A stretch of DNA of 64,000 nucleotides from Pedobacter sp. PF22-3. GTDB lineage: Bacteria; Bacteroidota; Bacteroidia; Sphingobacteriales; Sphingobacteriaceae. The position numbers and the translations under genes were made by a program. Shown here piece after piece: positions 44,575 to 53,498 of the stretch. The DNA lies in contig NZ_JAPIVP010000001.1 in the NCBI RefSeq assembly GCF_026239555.1, positions 62,001-126,000 on the forward strand. The letters run 5' to 3'. The notes under the pieces were generated by a model. The model was not told the origin of the DNA. It worked only from the letters and a program-made list of their open reading frames with translations, and searched no databases. Numbering within the stretch: the first letter of the stretch is position 1; every line of letters begins with the position of its first letter.

Positions 44575-45387
44575 ATGTTAAACTATTTAGATAAATTAAA
44601 AAATACAGATTCGGGAAATTTCTTTTTAATGGCTGGTCCATGCGCTATTGAAGGCGAAGATATTGCCATGAGAATCGCTGATAAGATTATTACGATTACC
44701 GATAAACTGCAAATTCCATATATTTTTAAGGGTTCTTACCGCAAGGCGAACAGGAGTAAAGGGAGTTCTTTTACCGGAATTGGCGATGAAAAAGCTTTAC
44801 GCATTTTGGAAAGAATTGGTAGAGAATTTGGTGTGCCAACCGTTACCGATATTCACGAAAGCGGTGAAGCAGCTATGGCTGCCGCTTATGTTGATGTATT
44901 GCAGATCCCTGCCTTTTTGTGCCGCCAAACTGATTTATTAATTGCAGCTGCCGAAACCGGAAAAGTCGTTAACGTTAAAAAGGGCCAGTTTTTATCGGCT
45001 GGTTCAATGAAATTTGCTGTCGAAAAAGTAAAAGAAGCTGGCAACAATAAAGTCATCTTAACGGATAGAGGCAATACTTTCGGTTACCAGGATCTGATTG
45101 TAGATTATCGGGGTTTACCAGAAATGCAAAGTTTCGGTGTGCCGGTGGTAATGGACTGTACACACAGCTTACAACAACCTAACCAAAGCAGCGGTGTTAC
45201 CGGTGGTAAACCAGAACTCATTTCTACCATTGCCAAAGCAGCCATTGCAGTTGGTGCAGATGGTTTATTTATCGAAACACATCCTGATCCTGCAAATGCG
45301 AAATCAGATGGTGCCAATATGCTTCATTTAGATTTGCTCGAAGAAACTTTAATCAAACTAGTTCGCTTAAGACAAGCTGTTATCTAA
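44575..45387 (+). CDS. kdsA: 3-deoxy-8-phosphooctulonate synthase
   Basis: The protein has 270 residues from the ATG at 44575; an ATG at 44557 lies inside the tandem repeat and is rejected. KdsA motifs are present: MAGPCAIEGEDIA near 17-29, YIFKGSYRKANRSKGSSFTGIGDEKALRIL near 46-75 (in pieces), VNVKKGQFLSA near 130-140 and FIETHPDPANAKSDGANML near 233-251. It condenses phosphoenolpyruvate with arabinose 5-phosphate, the second KDO step. A Cys at about 18-20 in the AGPCAIEG loop suggests a metal-using form but this is uncertain. Its stop overlaps the DUF2071 start by one base (TAATG). Confidence 0.95.
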   Translation: MLNYLDKLKNTDSGNFFLMAGPCAIEGEDIAMRIADKIITITDKLQIPYIFKGSYRKANRSKGSSFTGIGDEKALRILERIGREFGVPTVTDIHESGEAAMAAAYVDVLQIPAFLCRQTDLLIAAAETGKVVNVKKGQFLSAGSMKFAVEKVKEAGNNKVILTDRGNTFGYQDLIVDYRGLPEMQSFGVPVVMDCTHSLQQPNQSSGVTGGKPELISTIAKAAIAVGADGLFIETHPDPANAKSDGANMLHLDLLEETLIKLVRLRQAVI

Positions 45388-46106
45388 TGGCGGCCAACAA
45401 AGGGATTTTCTTAACTGCAGAATGGCGTAAGTTAGCACTTGCGCAATATGCTGTTGATCAGCAAATTCTTTTAAAATATCTTCCTGCGCATACCGAACTG
45501 GATACCTGGCAAGGAAAGTACTATGTTAGCCTGGTTGGTTTTATGTTTGTTAATGTCAAGTTACGAGGTTTTAATATTCCATTCCACACTAATTTTGAGG
45601 AAGTTAACCTGCGCTTTTACGTTCGGTATAAAGATGGTAAAGAATGGAAGAGAGGAGTTGTTTTTGTTAAAGAAATTGTTCCTTTACCTGCAATAACACT
45701 TGTTGCGAATACCATTTATAAGGAAAATTACCAGACTTTGCCCATGAAACATGTTTGGATAGAACAGGAAAACCAACTTAAGGTAGATTATCTTTGGAAA
45801 AATAAAACATGGAATAATTTTCAGGTTATTGCCCGTGCTCAGGCAGAAGAAATTACATTGGGCAGCGAAGAAGAATTTATCACCGAGCATTACTGGGGTT
45901 ATACCAACATTGGTTACAACAAAACATCCGAGTATGGGGTAGAACATCCGCGCTGGCAAGCCTATCCCATGAAAAGTTATGAAATAAACGTAGATTTTGG
46001 ACTAAATTATGGTAATGATTTTGCTTTCTTAAATCATGCCCGACCAGATTCTGTCTTCTTAGCAGAAGGATCAGAAATTAAGGTGCTTAAGGGAAAACAA
46101 TTTTAG
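45387..46106 (+). CDS. DUF2071 family protein (YqjF-like)
   Basis: The protein has 239 residues, with LTAEWRKLALAQYAVDQQILLKYLPAHTELDTWQGKYYVSLVGFMF near 8-53 (in pieces) and FEEVNLRFYVRY near 69-80, matching DUF2071. The N-terminal part pairs short strands with a large aromatic content; no catalytic residue is known. The family is soluble and poorly characterised. The start shares a base with the kdsA stop, so translation is coupled, but there is no clear functional link to KDO. An acetoacetate decarboxylase-like fold has been proposed for the family; treat it as uncertain. Confidence 0.78.
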   Translation: MAANKGIFLTAEWRKLALAQYAVDQQILLKYLPAHTELDTWQGKYYVSLVGFMFVNVKLRGFNIPFHTNFEEVNLRFYVRYKDGKEWKRGVVFVKEIVPLPAITLVANTIYKENYQTLPMKHVWIEQENQLKVDYLWKNKTWNNFQVIARAQAEEITLGSEEEFITEHYWGYTNIGYNKTSEYGVEHPRWQAYPMKSYEINVDFGLNYGNDFAFLNHARPDSVFLAEGSEIKVLKGKQF

Positions 46107-46447
46107 ATTAGCTATCATCATTCGAACCAAATGCGTAATCATGACCACGCTAAATTTGATTTAATTTTTCTCCTGAAACCAAAAATGCACTCAATTTTAA
46201 TTGAGATGAATAAGGAAGGCAATATTATAGTACACAAGTTCGAACAATAAGCGACATAATTGGTTCTTATATTGTTGATGTCAGCCCCTGGGCGTAACTT
46301 TTCTTTTACCTACCAAATTAAAGGAAGTTAGCTTTAGTTTTTTATATTAAATTTAAAGATGGAAATGCTGGAAAACCAAGTAATTTTTATCGAAAAATTT
46401 ATAATAATGAAGATTCTGGGAATACATCCATTTATAAATATCCAATT
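46107..46447. other. Non-coding gap before the molybdenum oxidoreductase operon
   Basis: 341 bases hold no supported gene. An imperfect palindrome CTCAATTTTAATTGAG lies at 46190-46205. Short ATG frames in the last 100 bases are not followed by coding-like sequence. The promoter and leader of the pao-type operon must be here, but no clear TAnnTTTG element could be assigned. Confidence 0.4.
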
Positions 46448-47071
46448 ATGAAATCTTCTGATCAGAAACCAAATCAAGGCGATAGCAGGCGCGATTTCCT
46501 TAAAAAAAGTTCAGTAATTACAGCCGTTGCGCTAACACCTGGTGCTGCAATTAAAGCAGCAGAAAATAATGCTGACGAACGTTTCGCTGAACTTTTTGAG
46601 AAAATTCCATTAAAGCTTACAGTTAACAATAAAGCTTACCAAACAACAGTTGAGCCAAGGGTAACACTTTTAGATTATCTGCGTGAAGAATTGCACTTAA
46701 CAGGTACTAAAAAAGGATGTGACCATGGCCAATGTGGTGCATGTACTGTTCATGTAGATGGACAAAGGATAAACGCTTGCCTCAGCTTAGCAGTAATGAA
46801 TGAAGGAAAGAAAATCACCACTATTGAAGGTTTGGCGAATGGCGATACGCTACATCCTATGCAAGCTGCCTTTATCAAACACGATGGTTTTCAATGTGGT
46901 TACTGTACGCCCGGTCAGATCATGTCTGCAGTAGCCTGTGTGCGTGAAGGCCATACTAACTCCAGGGCCGAGATCAGCGAATACATGAGTGGAAATATCT
47001 GTAGATGTGGCGCTTACCCTAATATTGTAGATGCAATTATTGAAGTGAAGGAAGGAGGTCAAACCGTATGA
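46448..47071 (+). CDS. paoA: 2Fe-2S subunit of a periplasmic aldehyde oxidoreductase (PaoA/YagT type)
   Basis: The protein has 207 residues. A Tat signal with SRRDFLKKSSVITA (Arg14-Arg15) precedes two [2Fe-2S] domains. The first has KGCDHGQCGACTVHVDG near 92-108 with the fourth Cys in INACL near 113; the second has CGYCTPGQ near 152-159 and CRCGAY near 184-190. It carries electrons from the molybdenum site to FAD. It is exported folded, with the other two subunits carried along. It overlaps the FAD-subunit gene by four bases (ATGA). Confidence 0.92.
   Translation: MKSSDQKPNQGDSRRDFLKKSSVITAVALTPGAAIKAAENNADERFAELFEKIPLKLTVNNKAYQTTVEPRVTLLDYLREELHLTGTKKGCDHGQCGACTVHVDGQRINACLSLAVMNEGKKITTIEGLANGDTLHPMQAAFIKHDGFQCGYCTPGQIMSAVACVREGHTNSRAEISEYMSGNICRCGAYPNIVDAIIEVKEGGQTV
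47052..47059 (+). promoter_or_regulatory. Strong Shine-Dalgarno site for the FAD subunit
   Basis: AAGGAGGT lies eight bases before the ATG at 47068, inside the end of the small-subunit gene. This is unusually close to consensus for this genome, where such sites are mostly absent, and it fixes the start of the next gene. Confidence 0.7.
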
Positions 47072-48051
47072 TCAATTTTCAATACCTCAGAACAACCACA
47101 GCAAAATCGGCAATTGCTTTATTGGTTAAAGATAAAAACGCCAAATTTCTTGCAGGTGGCACCAACTTAATCGATCTGATGAAAAGAGGTGTTACCGCAC
47201 CAGAAAAACTCATTGATATTAACCACGTCCCTCTGAAAGAAATCAAGCAGGTGGGGAATAAAATCCACATTGGTGCGCTGGCCTCCAATACAGCGGTTGC
47301 AGATCATGTCTTGATCAAAGAAAAATTACCTTTACTTTCATGGGCCTTACAGGCTGGTGCATCAGCGCAACTAAGAAATGTAGCTACTGTTGGCGGTAAT
47401 ATGATGCAGCGTACACGTTGTGGATATTTTTATGATATCGAAATGCCATGTAATAAGCGCCAATCCGGAACAGGGTGTGGAGCAATGGAAGGTTTTAACC
47501 GAATGCATGCTATTTTTGGAACATCAGAACAATGTATTGCTGTTCATCCTAGCGATATGTGCATCGCCTTAGTTGCTTTAGATGCTGAAGTGGTATTAGC
47601 CAGCACAAAAGGCGAACGAAAAATGCTATTTAAAGATTTTCATCGCTTAGCTGGGGATACACCCCACTTAGACAACAACTTAAAGGCTGATGAAATGATT
47701 ATCGGTTTAGAAATCCCTATTAATAATCTGGCCAAAAACTACCATTATCTAAAAGTTAGGGATAGGGCTTCTTATGCCTTTGCACTGGTATCGGTAGCGG
47801 CAGCTTTTGAAATCGCAGATAATAAAATTATTGATGTTCGGTTAGCCATGGGCGGAGTGGCACATAAACCCTGGCGTTTAACTGCATCTGAGCTTTTTTT
47901 AAGAGGAAAAGAAGCTAGCTTAAACAATTTTGAGCAGGCTGCGCAATTGGCCATGAAAGATGCTAAAGGCTTTGGAGGTAATGACTTCAAACTAAAACTG
48001 GCACCTAATACGATTATTGAAGCGTTGAACCTTGCAAAATCAAAAGCCTAG
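47068..48051 (+). CDS. paoB: FAD-binding subunit of aldehyde oxidoreductase (PaoB/YagS type)
   Basis: The protein has 327 residues. The FAD-binding motifs KFLAGGTNLIDLMKRGV near 26-42 and TVGGNMMQRTRC near 106-117 are those of the xanthine dehydrogenase medium subunit. The insertion CGYFYDIEMPCNKRQSGTGC (120 region, in pieces CGYFY, PCNKRQ and GTGC) supplies cysteines, matching the extra [4Fe-4S] cluster found in PaoB but not in ordinary xanthine dehydrogenases. The C-terminal CO dehydrogenase flavoprotein domain runs to the end. It takes electrons from the small subunit. It lies between the two other subunits with tight spacing. Confidence 0.92.
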   Translation: MINFQYLRTTTAKSAIALLVKDKNAKFLAGGTNLIDLMKRGVTAPEKLIDINHVPLKEIKQVGNKIHIGALASNTAVADHVLIKEKLPLLSWALQAGASAQLRNVATVGGNMMQRTRCGYFYDIEMPCNKRQSGTGCGAMEGFNRMHAIFGTSEQCIAVHPSDMCIALVALDAEVVLASTKGERKMLFKDFHRLAGDTPHLDNNLKADEMIIGLEIPINNLAKNYHYLKVRDRASYAFALVSVAAAFEIADNKIIDVRLAMGGVAHKPWRLTASELFLRGKEASLNNFEQAAQLAMKDAKGFGGNDFKLKLAPNTIIEALNLAKSKA

Positions 48052-48053
48052 TT

Positions 48054-50177
48054 ATGGAAAAGAACATGTTAAAAGATGAGAACGATCGCGTAGATGGATT
48101 CTTGAAAGTTACCGGGAAAGCCAAGTATTTTGCTGAATATGAGTTACCAGGCTTAACCTATGGTGTTTTGGTAACCAGTACCATTACCAAAGGCAAGATA
48201 ACCTCGCTTGATACCAAAGCTGCAGAAAAAGCTCCGGGAGTTATAGCTGTGATTTCACATCTGAATAAGCCTTCAGCTGCTGCTTACGAGCAGGAAGGTG
48301 GCCCACAGATGAAGATTTTTTACACCGACAAGATTTTTTATAACGGACAACCCATAGCCATCGTTGTGGCGAACACTTTTGAAAGGGCAACTTATGCCGC
48401 CTCATTGGTTAAAGCCACCTACGCTAAAGAAACTTTTAATACCGATTTCGAAAAAGCCCTTAAAGATCCAAAGGCTAAGAAGTTTCAGGGGCAGGCCGAC
48501 TATAAGCGTGGTGAAGAAAATGCTTATAAAACCGCAGAGGTAAAGCTCGAAGAAAGATATTTTTTACCAATTGAAACACATAATCCTATGGAATTACATG
48601 GGATTATTGCAGATTGGCGACCAAATAACCAGCTCACTGTTTACGCCAAAACCCAAGGGGTAAAAGCTACGCAGGGTACTATTGCAAACGTTTTTAAAAT
48701 TCCGATCGAAAATATCCAGGTGAATTCGGAGTTTGTTGGTGGTGGCTTTGGCATGGCCTTGCGTACATGGCCGCTTGAAATTGCAACGGTAATGGCTTCT
48801 AAACATATTGGCAAACCTGTGAAAGTGGTTATTACCAGAATGCAAATGTTTACCATGGTAGGTAATCGGCCAGCGGCCATTCAAACCATTGGTTTAGGTG
48901 CAAATAAAGATGGTAAATTAACAGGAATTACGCATAGAGCTTACGGCGAAACATCCACTTATGAGAACTTTACCGAAGGTGTAGTAAATATGGCGAAATT
49001 TATGTATCAGTGCGATAATGTAAATACTTCCTATGTCATTATACCAGTTGATTTGGGCGTACCGATCTGGATGCGCGGACCAGGTGAAGCCACAGGTGCT
49101 TTTGCGCTAGAAAGTGCGATTGACGAGATGGCGCATGCTTTGGATATGGATCCCTTGGAATTTAGAATCAAAAATGATCCTGAAACCGATCAGCAAAAAA
49201 ACAAACCTTTTTCCAGCAAAAATATCAAAGAGGCCTATAAAATTGGAGCAGATAAAATAGGCTGGCGCAACCGGAAAAATAAACCGGGCAGTTTGGTAGA
49301 AGGACCATGGCAAACCGGATATGGCGTGAGTGTTGGCGTATTTAATGCTAACAGGGGTAAGGCCAGCGTGAAAGGTATTTTGAAAGCCGATGGATCGCTG
49401 CTTTTACAAAGTGCAACCAGCGATATTGGTCCTGGCACAGGAACAGGTATGACTTTAATTGCCAATAAATTAATGAATATTCCCGTCAATAAAATTACGT
49501 TCGAATTGGGCGATTCATCATTACCACCAGCACCAAGTCAGGGCGGTTCGGCTACACTGTCTACGGTAGGCTCTGCTGTGAATGATGTTTGTGTAGCATT
49601 AAAATCTACAATCGCAGAACTGGCAGCAAATTCAAATATGGATGCTACAGCTAATTTTGTTGATGTGTTAAAAAAGAATAATCTTCCCCAAATAGAAATC
49701 ACGAAAGAGAGCCAGAGCGGCAAAGAAAAAGATAGCTACTCCATGTATTCGTTCTCCATTCACTTTGTACAGGTGAAGGTAAATAGCTTAACAGGAGTAG
49801 TAAAGATCAATAAAATTGTTTCTGTCGGCGATTCAGGTACTATTGTAAGTCCGAAGACAGCCCGAAGCCAGATGGTAGGCGGTGCAGTTGGCGGGATAGG
49901 GATGGCTTTAACCGAAGAATCAATAATCGATCACCGTTATGGAAGATACATCAATAACAACTTTGCTGATTACCACGTTCCTGTGAATGCCGATGTACCG
50001 GAAATCGATGTTAATTTCATTAATAAACCAGATCCTTACATCAACCCGATGGGGGCAAAAGGTATGGGCGAAATTGCCCTGATCGGTTTTTCTGCTGCAG
50101 TAGCCAATGCTGTTTTCAATGCCACCGGTAAAAGAATCAGGACGCTACCAATTACGCCAGACAAGATATTGGCTTAG
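48054..50177 (+). CDS. paoC: Molybdenum cofactor subunit of aldehyde oxidoreductase (PaoC/YagR type)
   Basis: The protein has 707 residues, the normal size of the PaoC-type large subunit. It starts with the a/b hammerhead (VDGFLKVTGKAKYFAEYELPG near 12-32), then molybdopterin-binding blocks GGGFGM near 229-234, RGPGEATGAFALESAID near 342-358, and GGSATLST near 498-505. Glu673 in AKGMGEIALIGF is the catalytic glutamate. It oxidises aldehydes with water as oxygen source, in the periplasm. The gene begins two bases after the FAD-subunit stop. The maturation chaperone (PaoD/XdhC type) is not in the window. Confidence 0.92.
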   Translation: MEKNMLKDENDRVDGFLKVTGKAKYFAEYELPGLTYGVLVTSTITKGKITSLDTKAAEKAPGVIAVISHLNKPSAAAYEQEGGPQMKIFYTDKIFYNGQPIAIVVANTFERATYAASLVKATYAKETFNTDFEKALKDPKAKKFQGQADYKRGEENAYKTAEVKLEERYFLPIETHNPMELHGIIADWRPNNQLTVYAKTQGVKATQGTIANVFKIPIENIQVNSEFVGGGFGMALRTWPLEIATVMASKHIGKPVKVVITRMQMFTMVGNRPAAIQTIGLGANKDGKLTGITHRAYGETSTYENFTEGVVNMAKFMYQCDNVNTSYVIIPVDLGVPIWMRGPGEATGAFALESAIDEMAHALDMDPLEFRIKNDPETDQQKNKPFSSKNIKEAYKIGADKIGWRNRKNKPGSLVEGPWQTGYGVSVGVFNANRGKASVKGILKADGSLLLQSATSDIGPGTGTGMTLIANKLMNIPVNKITFELGDSSLPPAPSQGGSATLSTVGSAVNDVCVALKSTIAELAANSNMDATANFVDVLKKNNLPQIEITKESQSGKEKDSYSMYSFSIHFVQVKVNSLTGVVKINKIVSVGDSGTIVSPKTARSQMVGGAVGGIGMALTEESIIDHRYGRYINNNFADYHVPVNADVPEIDVNFINKPDPYINPMGAKGMGEIALIGFSAAVANAVFNATGKRIRTLPITPDKILA

Positions 50178-50251
50178 TCATTCGCTCTACAATAAAGAAG
50201 TCAAATTTTCAAACCTGAACGCTGTTTTATAAGCACCAAGCTAAGGCAATA

Positions 50252-50314
50252 CGTCATGCTGCATTCATTTCAGCATCTTTTGCAGAAAGTCCCTGAAATA
50301 AATTCAGGATGACG
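50252..50314. repeat. Two-hairpin CGTCA...TGACG repeat
   Basis: The left hairpin is TGCTGCATTCATTTCAGCA and the right one CCTGAAATAAATTCAGG. They are in inverted orientation and the block is bounded by CGTCAT and ATGACG. The copy lies between the paoC and the convergent protease genes. Confidence 0.75.
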
Positions 50315-50344
50315 ACCGCTTCAATGGATTTTGTCTTAATCTAT

Positions 50345-50387
50345 AAAAAAATGCGTCCCAATTTTAAAATGGGACGCATTTTTTTAT
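50345..50387. terminator. Bidirectional terminator between paoC and the S8 protease
   Basis: A long perfect stem AAAAATGCGTCCCA / TGGGACGCATTTTT with an A/T loop, flanked by A and T runs on both sides. It lies 33 bases beyond the stop of the convergent S8 protease gene and can stop both. Confidence 0.92.
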
Positions 50388-50420
50388 TTAATAGAATTAA
50401 ACTCGTTTAGAACAACAGAA

Positions 50421-52034
50421 TTATTTAGTAACCGCCTTACCTGAATAAGTTGCTGCTAATTTTAATGCATTGTAAGCATTCACAATTCCGCCACTAATAC
50501 AAAGGTCAGAAAAAGGTACAGAAACTTTCTCTGCATCTGGCCCTTCACCTTTAGCATACTCTACGTTGTGATCTACCTTTGTAACCGATTTAACGATAAT
50601 TTCTTTTACCTGCGCTGCCGTTAATTTTGGATAATAGGAACGAATTAAACCAGCTAAACCGGCCACAACAGGAGAGGCCATACTGGTTCCATCTAAGTTT
50701 TTGTATTTAGAACCCGGTACGGTAGAGTAAATTTGCACACCTGGGGCAAAAACATCTACCTGTGCTTTACCAAAGTTAGAGAAACTTGCTTTTAAGGTTT
50801 CATCATCTTTTGGACCTGAAGCACCTACTGTTATCCATGATGCAATAGTTTTCTCATCTAAATCTTTGTGGTTAGGAAAATTATTTTCAACATCAATGTT
50901 CTTGTTTTCATTACCTGCAGCCTGAACAATCAGTACATCTTTAGATGCAGCATATTTCATTGCTTCATTAACTATGGCTTTATCCCAGCTATAAGCTTTA
51001 CCGAAACTCATGTTAATTACTTTGGCACCATTATCAACTGCATAACGAATTCCATTGGCCACATCTTTATCTCTTTCATCACCATTTGGCGTACAACGAA
51101 CACCCATAATAGCAACATTATCAGCCACACCAAAAATACCAAGTTTATTGGTTCTATCTGCTGCAATAATACCTGCTACGTGTGTACCGTGCATAGCATC
51201 AGGACCAGCAACATCATTATTGCCGTAAAACCGCTCTTTTTCATTGTTTGGATCATCTCCAACTATTGAACGTGGATCATAATCGATATTTAAGTTATAT
51301 TTGGCCTGGCGTGTATAATAATCGAATCCTTCTACAATCTGATCTTCGTAAAAATCTTTAAAACTGCCTTTTTCTAATTGTTGGCTTAGTACATTTTGGA
51401 TTCTGCCTTCAACTTCAGTAGTAGGTTTGAAGTTTTTAAAATCTTCTACCGTTGGATTTTCTTTGCCGATTTTCCTTACTACCCCGTCTAAAGCATTTTT
51501 AAAACCAGTAATACCTGCCAGATTTTCTTTTGCTTCTGCCAATTGTTTTTCTAATTCGGCTCTTTCTGCTTTAAAAGCTTCGAAATCCTTTTTATCTTTT
51601 TCTGCTACATTCGCATCTGTAGTATTAGCAAAACGTACCTGATCACGACGAACCAAACGCGTTAATTCCAAAGTTTCGAAATTTACAGATCCCTTAGGGC
51701 CTCCAATAAAATTCCAGCCATTAATATCGTCGATATAACCGTTTTTGTCATCATCCTTGCCATTTCCAGCTACCTCTTTGGTGTTTACCCACATAATCCG
51801 TTTCAAATCTTCGTGAGTAGCTTCTACACCACCATCGTTTACGGCTACGATAACTTTAACAGATTTTTTACCTTTTAAAAGTTCTTTATATGCTTTTTCG
51901 GTACTGATTCCGAATGTACTATCACTTTTAAGGTCAAGATTTTGCCAATTGGCTTTTTGTGCATGGGCAACAGTTGGTACCACACTGGCAAGCGCAATAC
52001 CGAAAAGCGCGCTGAAAATTTTACTCTTATTCAT
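50421..52034 (-). CDS. Subtilisin-like serine protease (S8 family), secreted
   Basis: The protein has 537 residues with a signal peptide at 1-26 (cleavage after AHAQ). The S8 triad is Asp67 in VAVNDGGVE, His282 in MHGTHVAG and Ser451 in GTSMASP. The Asp motif reads NDGGVE where most members have DSGV. An insertion of about 210 residues between Asp and His includes a charged coiled-coil stretch (about 145-175). It also has DGNKDDDKNGYIDD-like acidic residues near 90-103 that may bind calcium. It likely acts in the periplasm or outside the cell. No propeptide is recognisable. Confidence 0.9.
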   Translation of the reverse strand: MNKSKIFSALFGIALASVVPTVAHAQKANWQNLDLKSDSTFGISTEKAYKELLKGKKSVKVIVAVNDGGVEATHEDLKRIMWVNTKEVAGNGKDDDKNGYIDDINGWNFIGGPKGSVNFETLELTRLVRRDQVRFANTTDANVAEKDKKDFEAFKAERAELEKQLAEAKENLAGITGFKNALDGVVRKIGKENPTVEDFKNFKPTTEVEGRIQNVLSQQLEKGSFKDFYEDQIVEGFDYYTRQAKYNLNIDYDPRSIVGDDPNNEKERFYGNNDVAGPDAMHGTHVAGIIAADRTNKLGIFGVADNVAIMGVRCTPNGDERDKDVANGIRYAVDNGAKVINMSFGKAYSWDKAIVNEAMKYAASKDVLIVQAAGNENKNIDVENNFPNHKDLDEKTIASWITVGASGPKDDETLKASFSNFGKAQVDVFAPGVQIYSTVPGSKYKNLDGTSMASPVVAGLAGLIRSYYPKLTAAQVKEIIVKSVTKVDHNVEYAKGEGPDAEKVSVPFSDLCISGGIVNAYNALKLAATYSGKAVTK

Positions 52035-52158
52035 TTATGTATTTTTGTATTAAACGGCGAAAGTTAATTTTAATTTTTTATTGAAAGAAATTGTATTCAA
52101 ATTTAATTCTTTCCAAACATTTTATTGCCGTATTTTAAATGGTATCCTATAAAAAAGT

Positions 52159-52242
52159 CGTCATTAAGAATTGAGCAGCTTTGAGCAAAGAAATCTATCT
52201 GGATAGCATTCTCAACTTCATTGTACTTCGTTCTAAATGACG
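52159..52242. repeat. CGTCATT...AATGACG repeat with variable core
   Basis: The outer frame CGTCATT (52159) and AATGACG (52236-52242) encloses two weaker hairpins: TTGAGCAGCTTTGAGCAAAG-like on the left and a CAACTTCATTGTACTTCGTT-like segment on the right. It is the same type of frame as in the other copies but with a different interior. It lies in the 232-bp gap upstream of the protease start. Confidence 0.6.
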
Positions 52243-52266
52243 ACCGATATTTTAAAATAAACTAAT

Positions 52267-52863
52267 TTATTTTAAACCAGCCACAATTTTCTTGGCCATC
52301 TCGTGATGTGATTCAATAACTTTTAAGGTATTCGTTGCCCATTCTTTGATACTTTGGTCGCGGTTTTCACTACCTTTCTTAAATAAGGCCGCTGTTTTTT
52401 CATGATCGGTAACCATCATATCCATATAATGTTTATCAAATGCTGCACCGGTCATTTTTTTCATTCCATCCAAATGGATCTGCTCATCAGCTGGTAAAGC
52501 ATCAGGGGTAATTACCTTTTTATTTACTGCCAAAGTTTTTAATTCTGCATTGGCTTTCTCATGGTCGGCAAGCATTTTGGCTGCGAAATCTTTCACTTCT
52601 GCACTTTTCGCATTTTGAGCTGCAATCTTAGCTGCTTCAACTTCCATAATACCGCCTACAGCTGCTTTTCTTAAAAATGTTGCACCTGCCTCATCAACAC
52701 CCGATTCAGTACTCTCTGATCCAGCAACGTGGTTACCGTTTACCATAGTGGTATCGCCAGAAACGCTGTCTTTAGTAGTTGCCGATTTTTTATCTGCAGT
52801 TTGGCAAGCCTGAAATGAAAGTGCTAATGCAAAAGCTGTGGATAATAAAAATATCTTTTTCAT
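52267..52863 (-). CDS. DUF4142 lipoprotein
   Basis: The protein has 198 residues. The lipobox is FQAC with Cys20. The DUF4142 domain, a four-helix ferritin-like bundle, spans about 65-195 with FLRKAAVGGIMEVEAAKIA, VKDFAAKMLADHEKAN and HYMDMMVTDHEKTAALFK (His residues at the helix ends). Such proteins are often stress-induced in Bacteroidota; no activity is known. Starts 60 bases upstream of a GNAT gene on the same strand, so the two may be co-transcribed. Confidence 0.85.
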   Translation of the reverse strand: MKKIFLLSTAFALALSFQACQTADKKSATTKDSVSGDTTMVNGNHVAGSESTESGVDEAGATFLRKAAVGGIMEVEAAKIAAQNAKSAEVKDFAAKMLADHEKANAELKTLAVNKKVITPDALPADEQIHLDGMKKMTGAAFDKHYMDMMVTDHEKTAALFKKGSENRDQSIKEWATNTLKVIESHHEMAKKIVAGLK

Positions 52864-52923
52864 GTTTTCTCAATATTTTGATGTGTAAGGAAAACAAGAG
52901 AGTTTAAAAAAGGTTTTTTTTAT

Positions 52924-53370
52924 CTATTCTGCGGCCTGATCATATGCGTTTTGAATCACGATGCCCATTTGTCTATCCGGATTTTCAATCGCTGAAAAAC
53001 CAAATTGCTCATAGAGTCCATGAGCATCCAAAGTGGCCAGTTGATAACGCCTCAAGCCTTGCAAGTCTGGATGGAAAATCATAAACGACATCATTTTTTT
53101 AGATAAGCCCAAGCCGCGGTAATTTTCTTTAACGTAAACATCGCAAAGCCAGGCAAAAGTTGCCTTATCGGTTATCCAACGCGCAAAACCTATTTGCTCC
53201 TGATCTTTATAAATTCCAAAGCAAAGTGAATTATCTATGGATCGTTTTACGGTAGTTAAAGGAATACCTTTAGCCCAATAGGATTCGATGCTTAAATAAT
53301 GATGTATCGCTTCGATATCTAAAAGCGCTTTTTGGTCAGAAAATATAAAACCGTTTTCGCTGATTTCCAT
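52924..53370 (-). CDS. GNAT-family acetyltransferase
   Basis: From the ATG at 53370 the protein has 148 residues; a longer frame from 53418 adds 16 residues in a TTGAATTTTGAATGA-like low-complexity run and is rejected. The acetyl-CoA site is LCDVYVKENYRGLGLSKKMM (about 75-94, with the R/Q-x-x-G-x-G/A loop as YRGLGLS). The C-terminal DAHGLYEQFGFSAIENP matches the usual last helix-strand pair. It transfers an acetyl group to an unknown amine. No partner genes. Confidence 0.82.
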   Translation of the reverse strand: MEISENGFIFSDQKALLDIEAIHHYLSIESYWAKGIPLTTVKRSIDNSLCFGIYKDQEQIGFARWITDKATFAWLCDVYVKENYRGLGLSKKMMSFMIFHPDLQGLRRYQLATLDAHGLYEQFGFSAIENPDRQMGIVIQNAYDQAAE

Positions 53371-53498
53371 TTTGATTAATGATTGAATTTTGAATGATAA
53401 ATGAGTGAATTCTTTCAAAACTCATTTAAAGAATTAGCTAAGTTTTCTAAGCCCCTTCCGCAGTTAACCGATTAACCAGTTCAGATAGTTAAGCCTTT

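Noticed and set aside
48594..49723. Several 60-96 codon minus-strand frames inside paoC
   Set aside because: They mirror the coding frame of a conserved gene and show no pattern of their own.
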